Source: Microvirga pudoricolor (GTDB lineage Bacteria > Pseudomonadota > Alphaproteobacteria > Rhizobiales > Beijerinckiaceae). From it: 64,000 nucleotides of DNA. The notes beneath the pieces were generated by a model. It was given only the letters and a program-made list of their open reading frames with translations, did no database searches and was not told where the DNA came from. The DNA lies in assembly GCF_016892705.1 (NCBI RefSeq), contig NZ_JAFEMB010000003.1, forward strand, positions 412,434 through 476,433. The letters are read 5' to 3'. The position numbers were made by a program, and so were the translations under genes. This document shows positions 57,195 through 64,000 of this stretch, piece after piece (position 1 is the stretch's first letter; each line of letters opens with the position of its first letter).

Positions 57195-57407
57195 AAGCTC
57201 TTCCTCGTTTATGCTTAGAGAGTGGCACTAAGGTCTGAGACAGCCAACGATTCACTTATCGAACAGACCTGCGGCTGTGCAAGTCCGTTCGGTTCAATTT
57301 TGTTTCCGCCTGAGCCTGTGTCATCACTTGGCGAATTCGATATAAGAGAGAACGTAGCCATTGATCCATTGTGGGCTCCCTTCTCAAAACGATCCTCGAT
57401 CGGAGTC

Positions 57408-58118
57408 TCAGAACTTCGCGTAACGGCGGGGTCTGAGGCCAGCGTGGAACCAATTCACAAGCGAGACCGTATCGTAGACTGGAAGCCCAACCTCATCAGC
57501 GATGTCCGCTGTGAATGGAGCCAAGTTCGTACACTCAGACACAAGTGCTCCGATCTCGGGATGGTCCGACACGAAGCGTTTGGCGACGGCCAGAACTTCA
57601 GCCCTCAGTGTCTCGTAAGAGACGCTAGTGTCACCATGCTTGATCCAGCGCACGAACTCTGAGTCCTGAGACATTCCCGCAACTGGTGTGTCCTGCGGGA
57701 TGCCGACCGCGTCAAAGTACTGCCCGTTCAGGACCTCGCCATTGTACGTGAGGACTCCGACGCGCTTGCCAGTGGGGATAAGCTGCTGGACCATGGGGAG
57801 CTGAAGCAAGCTGCTCGTTGCGACAGGCACTGAGCAGAAGTCAGCAAGCTCCCTCTGGTAGATCGACAAGAAGCCGCAGGTCGTTGTGATCCCATCAACC
57901 CCAGCGTCGATGAGCTCCTGCGCTGCCCGCTTGAAGGGCTCGAGCAGGCTTACATTATGAAGATCTGTCATCCCTGCTGGAACAGCGTCCTGGACAATCT
58001 TGTACTGAACCGGAAAGTCCCAGGTCTCGGCGTTGCCGATGTCCCCAAGGTAGCGTTGGAAACTCGTGTTGACCATCAGAATGCCGATGGTCACACCATA
58101 GAATGTCTTTTTACGCAT
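57408..58118 (-). CDS. Aspartate/glutamate racemase family protein
   Basis: 236 residues. The two catalytic-type Cys are in GITTTCGFL and VSECTNLAPF, at the N- and C-domain positions of the Asp/Glu/hydantoin racemase family. YNGEVLNGQYFDAVGI lies between. It may racemise an amino acid or hydantoin before oxidation by the adjacent FAD enzyme (inference from order). Confidence 0.88.
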   Translation of the reverse strand: MRKKTFYGVTIGILMVNTSFQRYLGDIGNAETWDFPVQYKIVQDAVPAGMTDLHNVSLLEPFKRAAQELIDAGVDGITTTCGFLSIYQRELADFCSVPVATSSLLQLPMVQQLIPTGKRVGVLTYNGEVLNGQYFDAVGIPQDTPVAGMSQDSEFVRWIKHGDTSVSYETLRAEVLAVAKRFVSDHPEIGALVSECTNLAPFTADIADEVGLPVYDTVSLVNWFHAGLRPRRYAKF

Positions 58119-58167
58119 AGGATTCGATCATAGCTCGCTATCGCTTCAATCGGGTCGGCCGGTCGCC

Positions 58168-58704
58168 CTAGGCAGGTTCGAGCTCAACGACGAACGGCTC
58201 CAGGTAATCATCCAGATCAACCTCGAGGATCGTGTTGAAGATGTTGGTGGCAACCATCGTTCCTGCAAATCCGATGAGTGTGACCACTCCTGCTTCATCA
58301 AAATGCTGGCGGAGTTCCTGCCAGACATCGTCGGTGAGCTTTCCGCGTCTCTCACCAATGGATTGCCCAATCTTGAGCAGGACTGTCTCAACCTCAGTTG
58401 GCGCAAAGTCCTTCGGCTCCACCCCTGCTTCGTTCAGCAGCCGACGGAAAAACGTCGCGCACAGGACGCAGTCCGATCCTGTCGAGATGGCGTAGGCAAA
58501 AACGTTGAAGGCCCGGAGCCCGACGAGATCCTTCGCCGCCTTCTGCAATTCATAGAAGCCTTTGTACGTCCGGTAAGCAGGCAGGGAGTGCAGGATTGCC
58601 TTCTTCATATTCGTGACTTGACCGACCCGAGCGATCTCGTCGTCATATGCGGCATCCTGTTCGGACGTCCCGTGACCTTGCTGGACAGCGCTAATCCTGC
58701 TCAT
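58168..58704 (-). CDS. Carboxymuconolactone decarboxylase (AhpD-like) family protein
   Basis: 178 residues. The CxxC in GSDCVLCATFFRRLL is the redox-active site of the AhpD-like CMD fold, with the downstream helix pattern LTDDVWQELRQHFDEAGVVTLIGFAGTMVATN. It may be a peroxidase or an enzyme of the amine-degradation unit. It lies 49 bases upstream of the racemase gene and 65 bases downstream of the MetQ-like gene. Confidence 0.88.
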   Translation of the reverse strand: MSRISAVQQGHGTSEQDAAYDDEIARVGQVTNMKKAILHSLPAYRTYKGFYELQKAAKDLVGLRAFNVFAYAISTGSDCVLCATFFRRLLNEAGVEPKDFAPTEVETVLLKIGQSIGERRGKLTDDVWQELRQHFDEAGVVTLIGFAGTMVATNIFNTILEVDLDDYLEPFVVELEPA

Positions 58705-58769
58705 GCTAACCTCGTCTGCCTCAAACGTTACTTACCGCCCGCTTATCTGTCGCCTGGCCGGAAGAGTGC

Positions 58770-59558
58770 TTACCAAGCCGGAATGACGGTACCGTTGAAG
58801 CGCTGAATGATGTAGCTCTTGATCGGCTCAGACTCAAACACCGCAATGAAGCGCTTGACGCGAGGGTCCTCAACCTTGTCGTTACGGGCGGCCCAAACGA
58901 TGGCCCAGGGCGAGGTTTTATCCTCCAGCATGATGGCCGTCTTGGGATCAAGGCCGGCGAGGACGCCCTTATTGAGGGTGACGAAGGCTGCTCCAAGATC
59001 GCTTAGGGAGCGAGGAAGCATGATCTCATCAAGCAGAATGATATCGAACTTTTTTGGGTTCTCGGCAATGTCTCGAACGCTGGCATTGATCGAGGAGCCA
59101 TCCTTGAGCTTGATCAGGCCTGCTTTGTGAAGGAGTGCAAGAGCACGAGACTCGTTGGCGGGATCGTTCGGAATACCGATCTTCGCACCATTGGGGATCT
59201 CAGCAAGGGATTTATACTGGGCGGAGTAGATCCCACCTGGGGCTACGAAAGCAGGTTTGATGGCAACGATCTTATAGCCCCGCGACTCGTTCTGCTTCTG
59301 CATGTAGGGCACATGCTGGAAGTTATTGACGTCGATATCGCCTGCTTGGGTGGCTTCGTTGATCTGGGTCGGCTCTGTGAATTCCGTGACCTCGACCTTG
59401 AGGCCCTCAGCGTTGGCTTTCTTGGCCGCCTCTTTCAGGAAGTCGGCGTAGGGACCGGGGGACGCTCCGACGCGAAGCGCTCCGTCGGCCGCATAGGAAG
59501 CGCCACCTAAGGCGATCAAGAATGCTGTAGCAACGCCTTGAACGAGACGGATCTTCAT
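58770..59558 (-). CDS. metQ: MetQ/NlpA-family ABC substrate-binding protein
   Basis: About 262 residues from ATG 59558, which has GGAGAATGG upstream. The signal peptide (GVATAFLIALGGASYAAD) lacks a lipobox Cys. The family segments are LRVGASPGPYADFL, VTEFTEPTQINEATQAGDIDVNNFQHVPYM and IGIPNDPANESRAL. The family binds methionine or related amino acids. No MetN ATPase or MetI permease gene is adjacent, so its permease partner must be elsewhere or the ligand differs from methionine. Confidence 0.9.
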   Translation of the reverse strand: MKIRLVQGVATAFLIALGGASYAADGALRVGASPGPYADFLKEAAKKANAEGLKVEVTEFTEPTQINEATQAGDIDVNNFQHVPYMQKQNESRGYKIVAIKPAFVAPGGIYSAQYKSLAEIPNGAKIGIPNDPANESRALALLHKAGLIKLKDGSSINASVRDIAENPKKFDIILLDEIMLPRSLSDLGAAFVTLNKGVLAGLDPKTAIMLEDKTSPWAIVWAARNDKVEDPRVKRFIAVFESEPIKSYIIQRFNGTVIPAW

Positions 59559-59614
59559 GGGCCATTCTCCTGAACAGCGAAACATTCAACCGAACGATGC
59601 TTCGCTTATTGTCG

Positions 59615-59626
59615 ATTGCATACAAT
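59615..59626. promoter_or_regulatory. GntR-type operator candidate
   Basis: ATTGCATACAAT is a near-palindrome (mismatch only at the central pair) resembling the TTGTATACAA-like sites bound by FCD-class GntR regulators. It lies 57 bases upstream of metQ in the divergent region shared with the GntR gene at 59813. Confidence 0.4.
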
Positions 59627-59812
59627 AATCAAAACAGGGCAGGGTATCTGGGTCAATTCTAAATACCGGCCGATTTGGAGAATAATATTCTCTTCACCAA
59701 ACAAAACGTACTTTATGACGAACGTTTGGCGCGTGCAAGGTTACGTCACCACCCTCCTTTTGTGCCAAGCTCGATCTTGGGCGGCCACTGCCACTGGGCT
59801 AAATAAACACCC

Positions 59813-60589
59813 ATGATTGATGGAGCGAAGCGACTTGTGATGGCTGAAGCTGAGGGACAATTGCGGCTTGTACCTTTAGGAGCGCCTTTGGCTGGCTTGA
59901 CACCTGTTGCCGCCCAACCATTACCCCAACAGATCGCCAGCCACCTGCGGGATATGATCATCCATGATATCTTGAAGCCAGGCGAGCGCATCCGTGAGGT
60001 GCCACTCTCGGCAGAGCTTAAGGTGTCCCGCACGCCGCTCCGCGATGCCCTCAAAATCCTTGCGGTCGAGCGGCTGGTTGATCTTGCCCCTAATCGGGGG
60101 GCGGTCGTGACAGATCTCAGCATTGAGGAGATGCGGGATCTGCTCCGGGTCTATTCCTCACTTGAGGGGTTAGGCGCCCAAATGGCCTGTGAGCGGGCTC
60201 TGCCGGCTGACATCACCGCAATCCATGACTGGCAACACGAGATGCTGGCGGCTTTTGAACGGAATGACCGGCTCCGGTATTTCCGGGCAAACCAAGCCTT
60301 TCATCTCAACATCATCAAAGCCTCACGGAATGCTTCGCTCATCGAGGTGCATGGGCAGCTCAATCTCCGGCTTTACCGGGTTCGCTATCTCGCGATTATG
60401 CAGCAAAAGGAATGGACCTTTGTCAGCAGTCAGCACGAAGCGATACTAGCCGCTCTCGATCAACGTGATGGACCGCTACTCTCGCGCCTTCTGATCGAGC
60501 ATCTCTCTGGTGCCTGGCGAGCAATCGCAACGTTGGAGGCGGCGAGCGTCGCACAGGATCACCAGACACGGTCCGGCACGCTCTCCTGA
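59813..60589 (+). CDS. GntR-family regulator (FadR/FCD subfamily)
   Basis: 258 residues. The N-terminal winged HTH (QIASHLRDMIIHDILKPGERI, SAELKVSRTPLRDALKILAVERLVDL) is followed by the all-helical FCD ligand domain with RVYSSLEGLGAQMACERA, and ANQAFHLNIIKASRN (metal-binding His/Asn). Such regulators usually respond to the substrate of the neighbouring catabolic genes, here the MetQ, CMD, racemase and FAD oxidase unit on the other strand. Confidence 0.92.
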   Translation: MIDGAKRLVMAEAEGQLRLVPLGAPLAGLTPVAAQPLPQQIASHLRDMIIHDILKPGERIREVPLSAELKVSRTPLRDALKILAVERLVDLAPNRGAVVTDLSIEEMRDLLRVYSSLEGLGAQMACERALPADITAIHDWQHEMLAAFERNDRLRYFRANQAFHLNIIKASRNASLIEVHGQLNLRLYRVRYLAIMQQKEWTFVSSQHEAILAALDQRDGPLLSRLLIEHLSGAWRAIATLEAASVAQDHQTRSGTLS

Positions 60590-60630
60590 CGAAAGGGCAG
60601 GGGGCTTGGCCTCCTGGGCAAGGTTTGACG

Positions 60631-60786
60631 ATGTTACCATCACCCGAAAAGCCGACATTGGCGACCCACTGGGGCACCTATCATGAAATGATTACAGCCC
60701 TTCCGGCCAACCCCTGGATGCATGACATCGTCGTTCATCCCCTGGCCAAGCATCCGGTCGACCCGACCACCTTCACTGTGTCCTAA
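60631..60786 (+). CDS. Very small ORF, possible gene remnant
   Basis: 51 residues (MLPSPEKPTLATHWGTYHEM, then ALPANPWMHDIVVHP and a Pro-rich end). The segment THWGTY resembles the start of molybdopterin oxidoreductases, in which THWGAF precedes the strands of the N-terminal domain, but nothing more of that family follows. Probably a remnant or chance. Confidence 0.3.
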   Translation: MLPSPEKPTLATHWGTYHEMITALPANPWMHDIVVHPLAKHPVDPTTFTVS

Positions 60787-60798
60787 GGACGGTAGAAG

Positions 60799-62178
60799 AT
60801 GTCGGCGGCTCATTTGGTGCCTCCTGATGGGCTGCCGACACCGCGTCGCTATTGGGCCCTTTTGGCCATCGCCATCGCCGTCGTGATGGCGGTCATCGAT
60901 GCATCCCTCGTCAACCTCGCCCTCCCGGCTATCGCGGCGGACTTCTCCGAGGATCCTGCTCTCGCGGTATGGACGGTCGGCGCCTATCAACTGGCCGTCA
61001 CCATCTCCCTGTTTCCTCTCTCTTCGTTAGGGGATCGGATTGGATACCGCGAGATCTACTGCGGTGGGCTTCTCGTATTTACGCTGGCCTCCTTGGCTTG
61101 TGCGATCTCACCCGGTCTTCCTTTCCTCATCGCGGCGCGAGTGTGTCAAGGGCTGGGGGCTTCCGGAATCATGAGCGTCAATCTTGCTCTGGTTCGCTTT
61201 ATCTATCCCAGAGCCTCCCTCGGCCGGGGAATTGGTTACAACACACTGATTGTGGCCCTGTCGGCCACAGCGGGGCCCAGTGTATCGTCTTTGGTGCTTT
61301 CAGCCGCTTCGTGGCCGTGGCTTTTCCTGCTCAACATTCCTCTTGGGATCGTAGCAATCTCCATCGGCTTTGCTGTCCTGCCGAAAACACCCAAGCGCAG
61401 CCATGCCTTCGACATGTCAGGCGCCCTAATCAGCGCTCTCGCGTTCACCTTGCTCATGCTGGCCATCGACGGCCTGGGGCGGGAGCGTCCTGCCTGGGCG
61501 ACGATCCTCATGGCGCTTTGCGGAGGCCTCGGACTTGCCTGGTTGTTCTACCATCAGACCCGGCAAGCCCATCCCATTATTCCGCTAGATCTTTTGAGGC
61601 GCGTCGCCGTCCGCTTGGCAGCCGCGACTGCCGTTCTCTCCTATATTGTCCAAGGCCTGATGTTTACGGCCCTGCCGTTTTTTCTCCACGTACAGACTGG
61701 ATTTTCGGCTCTTGAAACGGGTCTCGCCATGACACCATGGCCGATGGCCATTGCGATCGTTTCGCCGTTCTCAGGCCGACTGTCGGATCACCTTTCGGCA
61801 GGCGTTCTAGGCACCGTCGGTCTCGCACTCTTGACAGTCGGGGTGTCCTGTATCGCTCTGTCGGCCGATCCTTCCGTTACATCTGTCATGTGGCAGATGG
61901 CCTTGTGCGGGGTAGGTTTTGCCCTGTTTCAGGTCCCCAACAGCAAAGCGATCGTGATCGGCGCTCCCTTGGAGCGGAGCGGCGCAGCCAGTGCCATCCA
62001 GTCGGCTGCTCGCCTCATCGGACAGACGGTTGGTGCAGCCCTCGTCTCTATGGTTTTCGGGTTGTCTCATTCTCTTGCGGCCGGTCAAGCCCTTTACCTT
62101 GCGATGATATTCGCTCTCATGGCCTGCAGCGTCAGTGCCATGAGACTACGACCAGCTCCACCGGGTCGAGAGCGATGA
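60799..62178 (+). CDS. MFS transporter (DHA2-like)
   Basis: 459 residues, many membrane helices. Helix 1 contains MAVIDASLVNLALPAI, the D-x-x-x-VN-x-ALP motif of the drug-H+ antiporter group, and the loop GDRIGYREIYCGGLLVF is motif A. NIPLGIVA is the family motif at the middle. It probably exports a drug or metabolite; its place next to gabT might mean export or uptake of an amine, without evidence. AAGGACGG lies upstream of the ATG. Confidence 0.9.
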   Translation: MSAAHLVPPDGLPTPRRYWALLAIAIAVVMAVIDASLVNLALPAIAADFSEDPALAVWTVGAYQLAVTISLFPLSSLGDRIGYREIYCGGLLVFTLASLACAISPGLPFLIAARVCQGLGASGIMSVNLALVRFIYPRASLGRGIGYNTLIVALSATAGPSVSSLVLSAASWPWLFLLNIPLGIVAISIGFAVLPKTPKRSHAFDMSGALISALAFTLLMLAIDGLGRERPAWATILMALCGGLGLAWLFYHQTRQAHPIIPLDLLRRVAVRLAAATAVLSYIVQGLMFTALPFFLHVQTGFSALETGLAMTPWPMAIAIVSPFSGRLSDHLSAGVLGTVGLALLTVGVSCIALSADPSVTSVMWQMALCGVGFALFQVPNSKAIVIGAPLERSGAASAIQSAARLIGQTVGAALVSMVFGLSHSLAAGQALYLAMIFALMACSVSAMRLRPAPPGRER

Positions 62179-62266
62179 CGACCTGGATAGTCCTCAGGCA
62201 GCCGTTCCGCTGGCCGCCGCCATGCGCTCACAACTGAGTCCACCGCTCTTCGAAATGGATCTGTCA

Positions 62267-63544
62267 ATGACTACAAACGCCGCCCTTCTGTCCCGCCGAA
62301 ACGCTGCCGTCGTTCGCGGCATCGGCCATACAACGCCAATCTCCGCCGAACGGGCTCTCAACGCCGAGATATGGGACGTGGAAGGACGCCGATACGTCGA
62401 CTTCGCGGGAGGTATCGCTGTCCTCAACACGGGTCACTGCCATCCCAGGATCCTCGCGGCCGTCAAGGATCAGATGGAGCGCTTCACACACACGTGCTTT
62501 CAGGTGTTGATGTACGAGCCTTACATCACCTTAGCCGAGAGGCTCAATGCACTGGCCCCCCTATCGGGGGCGGTGAAGTCTGCTTTCTTCACCACCGGCG
62601 CCGAGGCGACAGAGAATGCCGTCAAGATCTCCCGTGCCGCCACGGGCCGCTCCGGCGTCATCGCCTTTACGGGCAGTTTCCATGGTCGCACGATCCTGGC
62701 CTCGGCCATGACCGGCAAGGTCGTACCCTACAAGAAGGGGCTAGGACCGGCGTTGCCGGACGTCTGGCACGTTCCGTTCCCAATGTCCAAAGGTGACGTC
62801 ACCGTCGAGGACGCCCTCAAATATCTCGGCTTCATCTTCAAGGCCGATGTCGACCCCAGCCGGGTTGCTGCCATCATCATCGAGCCGGTTCAGGGCGAGG
62901 GGGGCTTCCACCAGGCGCCGCCGGAGCTGATGCGAGCTCTGCGCCACATCTGCGACGAGCACGGCATCGTGCTCGTCGCCGACGAGGTGCAAACCGGCTT
63001 CGGTCGCACCGGCACGATGTTTGCCATGGAGCATTACGATGTCGAACCGGATCTGATCTGCGTGGCCAAGAGCATGGCGGGAGGCTTTCCGCTTTCGGGA
63101 GTCATCGGTCGCGCCCCCATTATGGACGCAGCTGACCCTGGCGGGCTCGGTGGTACCTATGCTGGCAATCCGCTCGCCTGCGCGGCGGCCCTGGCGGTGC
63201 TCGATGTCTTCGAGGAGGAGCGGCTCCTGGAGCGGTCACACATCATCGGCCAAAGACTGAAGGCGAGGCTGGAAGCCTTGCAGACTCGCAACGACTTGCT
63301 GCCGATTCGGGGGATTCGCGGTCCCGGCGCCATGGTGGCCTTCGACATTGTCAAGGACCGGGGTGGCGACGAGCCGGATGCGGCGGCCACCCGAAGGGTG
63401 ACACAGCGGGCTTACGAGAACGGCTTGATCCTGCTCTCCTGCGGCACGAATGCCAACACGATCCGGATCCTGGTGCCGCTCACCGCCTCGGATGCGATCG
63501 TAGACGAGGGCCTTGAGATGCTGGAGCAGGCGCTCGCCGCCTGA
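62267..63544 (+). CDS. gabT: 4-aminobutyrate--2-oxoglutarate transaminase
   Basis: 425 residues from ATG 62267 (MTTNAALLSRRNAAVVRG), the usual start for GabT; the frame is open 15 codons further. Class III aminotransferase motifs are TTGAEATENAVKISRAATGR, HGRTILASAMTGKVVPYKKG, DEVQTGFGRTG and the PLP lysine in CVAKSMAGGFPLSG. It moves the amino group of GABA to 2-oxoglutarate, giving succinic semialdehyde for the next gene. Operon with gabD. Confidence 0.96.
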   Translation: MTTNAALLSRRNAAVVRGIGHTTPISAERALNAEIWDVEGRRYVDFAGGIAVLNTGHCHPRILAAVKDQMERFTHTCFQVLMYEPYITLAERLNALAPLSGAVKSAFFTTGAEATENAVKISRAATGRSGVIAFTGSFHGRTILASAMTGKVVPYKKGLGPALPDVWHVPFPMSKGDVTVEDALKYLGFIFKADVDPSRVAAIIIEPVQGEGGFHQAPPELMRALRHICDEHGIVLVADEVQTGFGRTGTMFAMEHYDVEPDLICVAKSMAGGFPLSGVIGRAPIMDAADPGGLGGTYAGNPLACAAALAVLDVFEEERLLERSHIIGQRLKARLEALQTRNDLLPIRGIRGPGAMVAFDIVKDRGGDEPDAAATRRVTQRAYENGLILLSCGTNANTIRILVPLTASDAIVDEGLEMLEQALAA

Positions 63545-63581
63545 CGGCGCCCGCCGTCTTACACATGCTTGGAGGCCTGCC

Positions 63582-64000
63582 ATGACAGCGCAGTTGAAGT
63601 CTCAGGAACGCCGGGTTCTTGACCTGAAGGACCCGTCGCTTTTCACCGACAAGGCTTATGTGGCGGGCGAGTGGGTGGGGGCGTCGGGCGGCAAGCTCAT
63701 CGCGGTCACCGATCCCTTCGACGGCGCTCTCATCGCCGAGGTGCCCGATCTCGGCCCCGACGCCGTGCGCCGCGCCATCGACAAGGCCCACGCGGTCCAG
63801 TCGGACTGGGCCCGGCGCACCGCCAAGGAGCGCGCGCAGGTGCTGCGCCGGTGGTACGACCTCATCGTCGAGAATGCCGACGACCTGGCGCTGATCCTCA
63901 CCACCGAGCAGGGCAAGCCGTTGCCTGAGGCCAAGGGCGAGGTCTTGTCCAATGCCTCCTACATCGAGTGGTTCGCGGAAGAAGCCAAGCGCATCGACGG
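63582..64000 (+). CDS. gabD: Succinate-semialdehyde dehydrogenase, 5' part (3' end outside window)
   Basis: The first 139 residues only. GGAGG lies 8 bases before ATG 63582. KAYVAGEWVGASGGKLIAVTDPFDG, ERAQVLRRWYDLIVENADDLA and LTTEQGKPLPEAKGEV are N-terminal segments of NAD(P)-dependent succinate-semialdehyde dehydrogenases. Oxidises the GabT product to succinate. It begins 37 bases after gabT. Confidence 0.95.
   Translation, partial: MTAQLKSQERRVLDLKDPSLFTDKAYVAGEWVGASGGKLIAVTDPFDGALIAEVPDLGPDAVRRAIDKAHAVQSDWARRTAKERAQVLRRWYDLIVENADDLALILTTEQGKPLPEAKGEVLSNASYIEWFAEEAKRID

Overview
The window is high-GC alphaproteobacterial DNA, most likely from Methylobacteriaceae (Microvirga or a close relative). 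This rests on the core gene set (class II EPSP synthase next to cytidylate kinase, a TIGR02300/FYDLN acidic protein, malic enzyme fused to a phosphotransacetylase domain, OlsB-like acyltransferase), on EcfG-type stress signalling with HisKA_2-type kinases, on the DUF6894, DUF2188, DUF2934, DUF2924 and DUF3489 families, and on a CCTCATCCTGAGG palindromic intergenic repeat. The genus is an inference from family content, not from a search.

Region 1 (1-22.3 kb) is dense housekeeping chromosome. It holds the end of nth, uppP, a GST-family protein, queG, an SDR epimerase, an OlsB-like acyltransferase, a YifB/ComM ATPase, a PAS/HisKA_2 kinase, mutS, maeB, a MOSC protein, a HAD hydrolase, hrpB, mgsA, a DUF1194 vWA protein, the aroA-cmk operon, TIGR02300, tRNA-Ala(GGC) and an ankyrin-repeat protein. 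Convergent gene pairs abut or overlap by a few bases.

Region 2 (22.3-47.6 kb) is accessory. It opens close to the tRNA with a three-gene mobile module (DUF3489, DUF2924, large serine recombinase). It then holds an alpha/beta hydrolase, an EcfG-type sigma factor with a NepR-like N-terminus, two single-domain response regulators, a HisKA_2 kinase whose LOV-like PAS domain lacks the photoactive Cys, and two Crp/Fnr-type genes, one with a degenerate front half. Around these lie about two dozen small conserved or orphan proteins, including three DUF6894 proteins in a row, a pair of related single-TM peptides and a tight three-gene operon. Several reading frames are broken: a frameshift near 45.85 kb, a truncated PpiC-type protein, a response regulator without a normal start codon and a nonsense-interrupted small ORF. 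The region looks like a stress-signalling and small-protein island that is partly decaying.

Region 3 (47.6-64 kb) is transport and amino-acid catabolism. A LysR regulator diverges from a peptide-type ABC operon (ATPase, two permeases, ATPase) that continues into a gamma-glutamylcyclotransferase-fold protein and a RidA-family protein. The operon ends at a strong bidirectional terminator facing a convergent peptide-binding protein gene. An HU-family pseudogene with a single stop codon follows. Next come an FAD-dependent amino-acid-oxidase-like protein, an Asp/Glu racemase-family protein, a carboxymuconolactone-decarboxylase-family protein and a MetQ/NlpA binding protein. These oppose a GntR/FCD regulator, with a palindrome between them. 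The window closes with an MFS transporter, gabT and the start of gabD.

The observations most worth following are the NepR-EcfG fusion, the gamma-glutamylcyclotransferase-fold protein without its catalytic Glu inside the peptide ABC operon, and the small-protein families of region 2. No CRISPR array, rRNA or complete insertion sequence was seen.
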